From Clostridia bacterium (GTDB lineage: Bacteria; Bacillota; Clostridia; Christensenellales; Aristaeellaceae), in NCBI GenBank assembly GCA_017412445.1, contig JAFPYA010000277.1:1-5527 (forward strand): 5,527 bases of DNA, given 5' to 3'. Within the stretch, counting starts at the first letter, position 1. The number at the start of each line of letters is the position of its first letter. The translations under genes were made by a program, and so were the position numbers. This document shows positions 5,445-5,527 of the stretch, one piece after another. The notes beneath the pieces are model-generated. The model did not search any database, was not told the origin of the DNA, and was given only the letters and a program-made list of their open reading frames with translations.

Positions 5445-5527
5445 ATGTTTGAATCAAGCCCCTTTGACTATATGCCCACGCTTGAAACGGAGCGCCTGCT
5501 TCTGCGCAAGATGGAAATGAAGGACGC
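5445..5527 (+). CDS. GNAT-family N-acetyltransferase, N-terminal fragment (runs off right edge)
   Basis: The last 83 bases hold 27 codons of an open frame from ATG at 5445, preceded by AGAGGA (5432-5437) at 7 bases. The peptide contains LETERLLLRKMEMKD, the typical first strand of RimJ/RimL-like GNAT acetyltransferases (LxTERLxLRxMxxxD). Family members move an acetyl group from acetyl-CoA to an amino group, often the N-terminus of a protein or a small amine. It begins 16 bases after the oxidoreductase stop, so it is probably the fourth gene of the rightward operon. Only the N-terminal motif is visible, so substrate and full length are unknown. Confidence 0.75.
   Translation, partial: MFESSPFDYMPTLETERLLLRKMEMKD

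Overview
The window looks like a piece of chromosome from a fairly GC-rich member of the Clostridia (Firmicutes), possibly an uncultured gut lineage. The basis is strong AGGAGG-type Shine-Dalgarno sites, very tight gene packing, frequent ATA (Ile) and AGG (Arg) codons despite high GC, and Firmicutes-like versions of GuaA, the ADP-ribose Nudix hydrolase and a stand-alone E2-type acyltransferase domain. The taxonomic call is an inference from style and protein flavour, not from a marker gene. There is no RNA gene, CRISPR array, insertion sequence or integrase.

Layout: one AT-rich intergenic region (about 1922-2114) fires in both directions. Leftwards (minus strand) lies a two-gene operon: a 299-residue protein with the fold of the 2-oxoacid dehydrogenase E2 catalytic domain (1022-1921), then, overlapping by 4 bases (ATGA), guaA (GMP synthase), which runs off the left edge. 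Rightwards (plus strand) lies a tightly packed operon: an ADP-ribose pyrophosphatase-type Nudix hydrolase (2115-2669), a 570-residue protein resembling a beta-mannosidase (GH2) whose catalytic barrel is missing (2669-4381), a Gfo/Idh/MocA NAD(P)-dependent oxidoreductase (4391-5428), and the first 27 codons of a GNAT acetyltransferase (5445 to the right edge). Junctions are 1-base overlap, 9-base gap and 16-base gap, so co-transcription is likely.

The theme that stands out is enzymes keeping their scaffold but losing catalytic parts. GuaA keeps a complete ATP-pyrophosphatase half, but its N-terminal glutamine amidotransferase domain is shortened by roughly 85-95 residues and lacks the catalytic Cys, His and Glu. 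The coupled E2-like protein has DERICGG in place of the family's DHRxxDG active-site motif. The GH2-like protein has recognisable N-terminal and C-terminal beta-mannosidase parts but no room for a full TIM barrel and no recognisable acid/base Asn-Glu. In-frame, clean boundaries and good ribosome sites argue that these are maintained genes and not decay, but family-wide alignments are needed to say whether the changes are old clade traits.

Working model (inference): the left operon makes GMP from XMP using ammonia or an amidotransferase supplied in trans, with the E2-like protein as a coupled partner of unknown role. The right operon handles sugar or nucleotide-sugar derivatives: ADP-ribose hydrolysis, a possible carbohydrate-binding GH2-like protein and a sugar dehydrogenase-type oxidoreductase.
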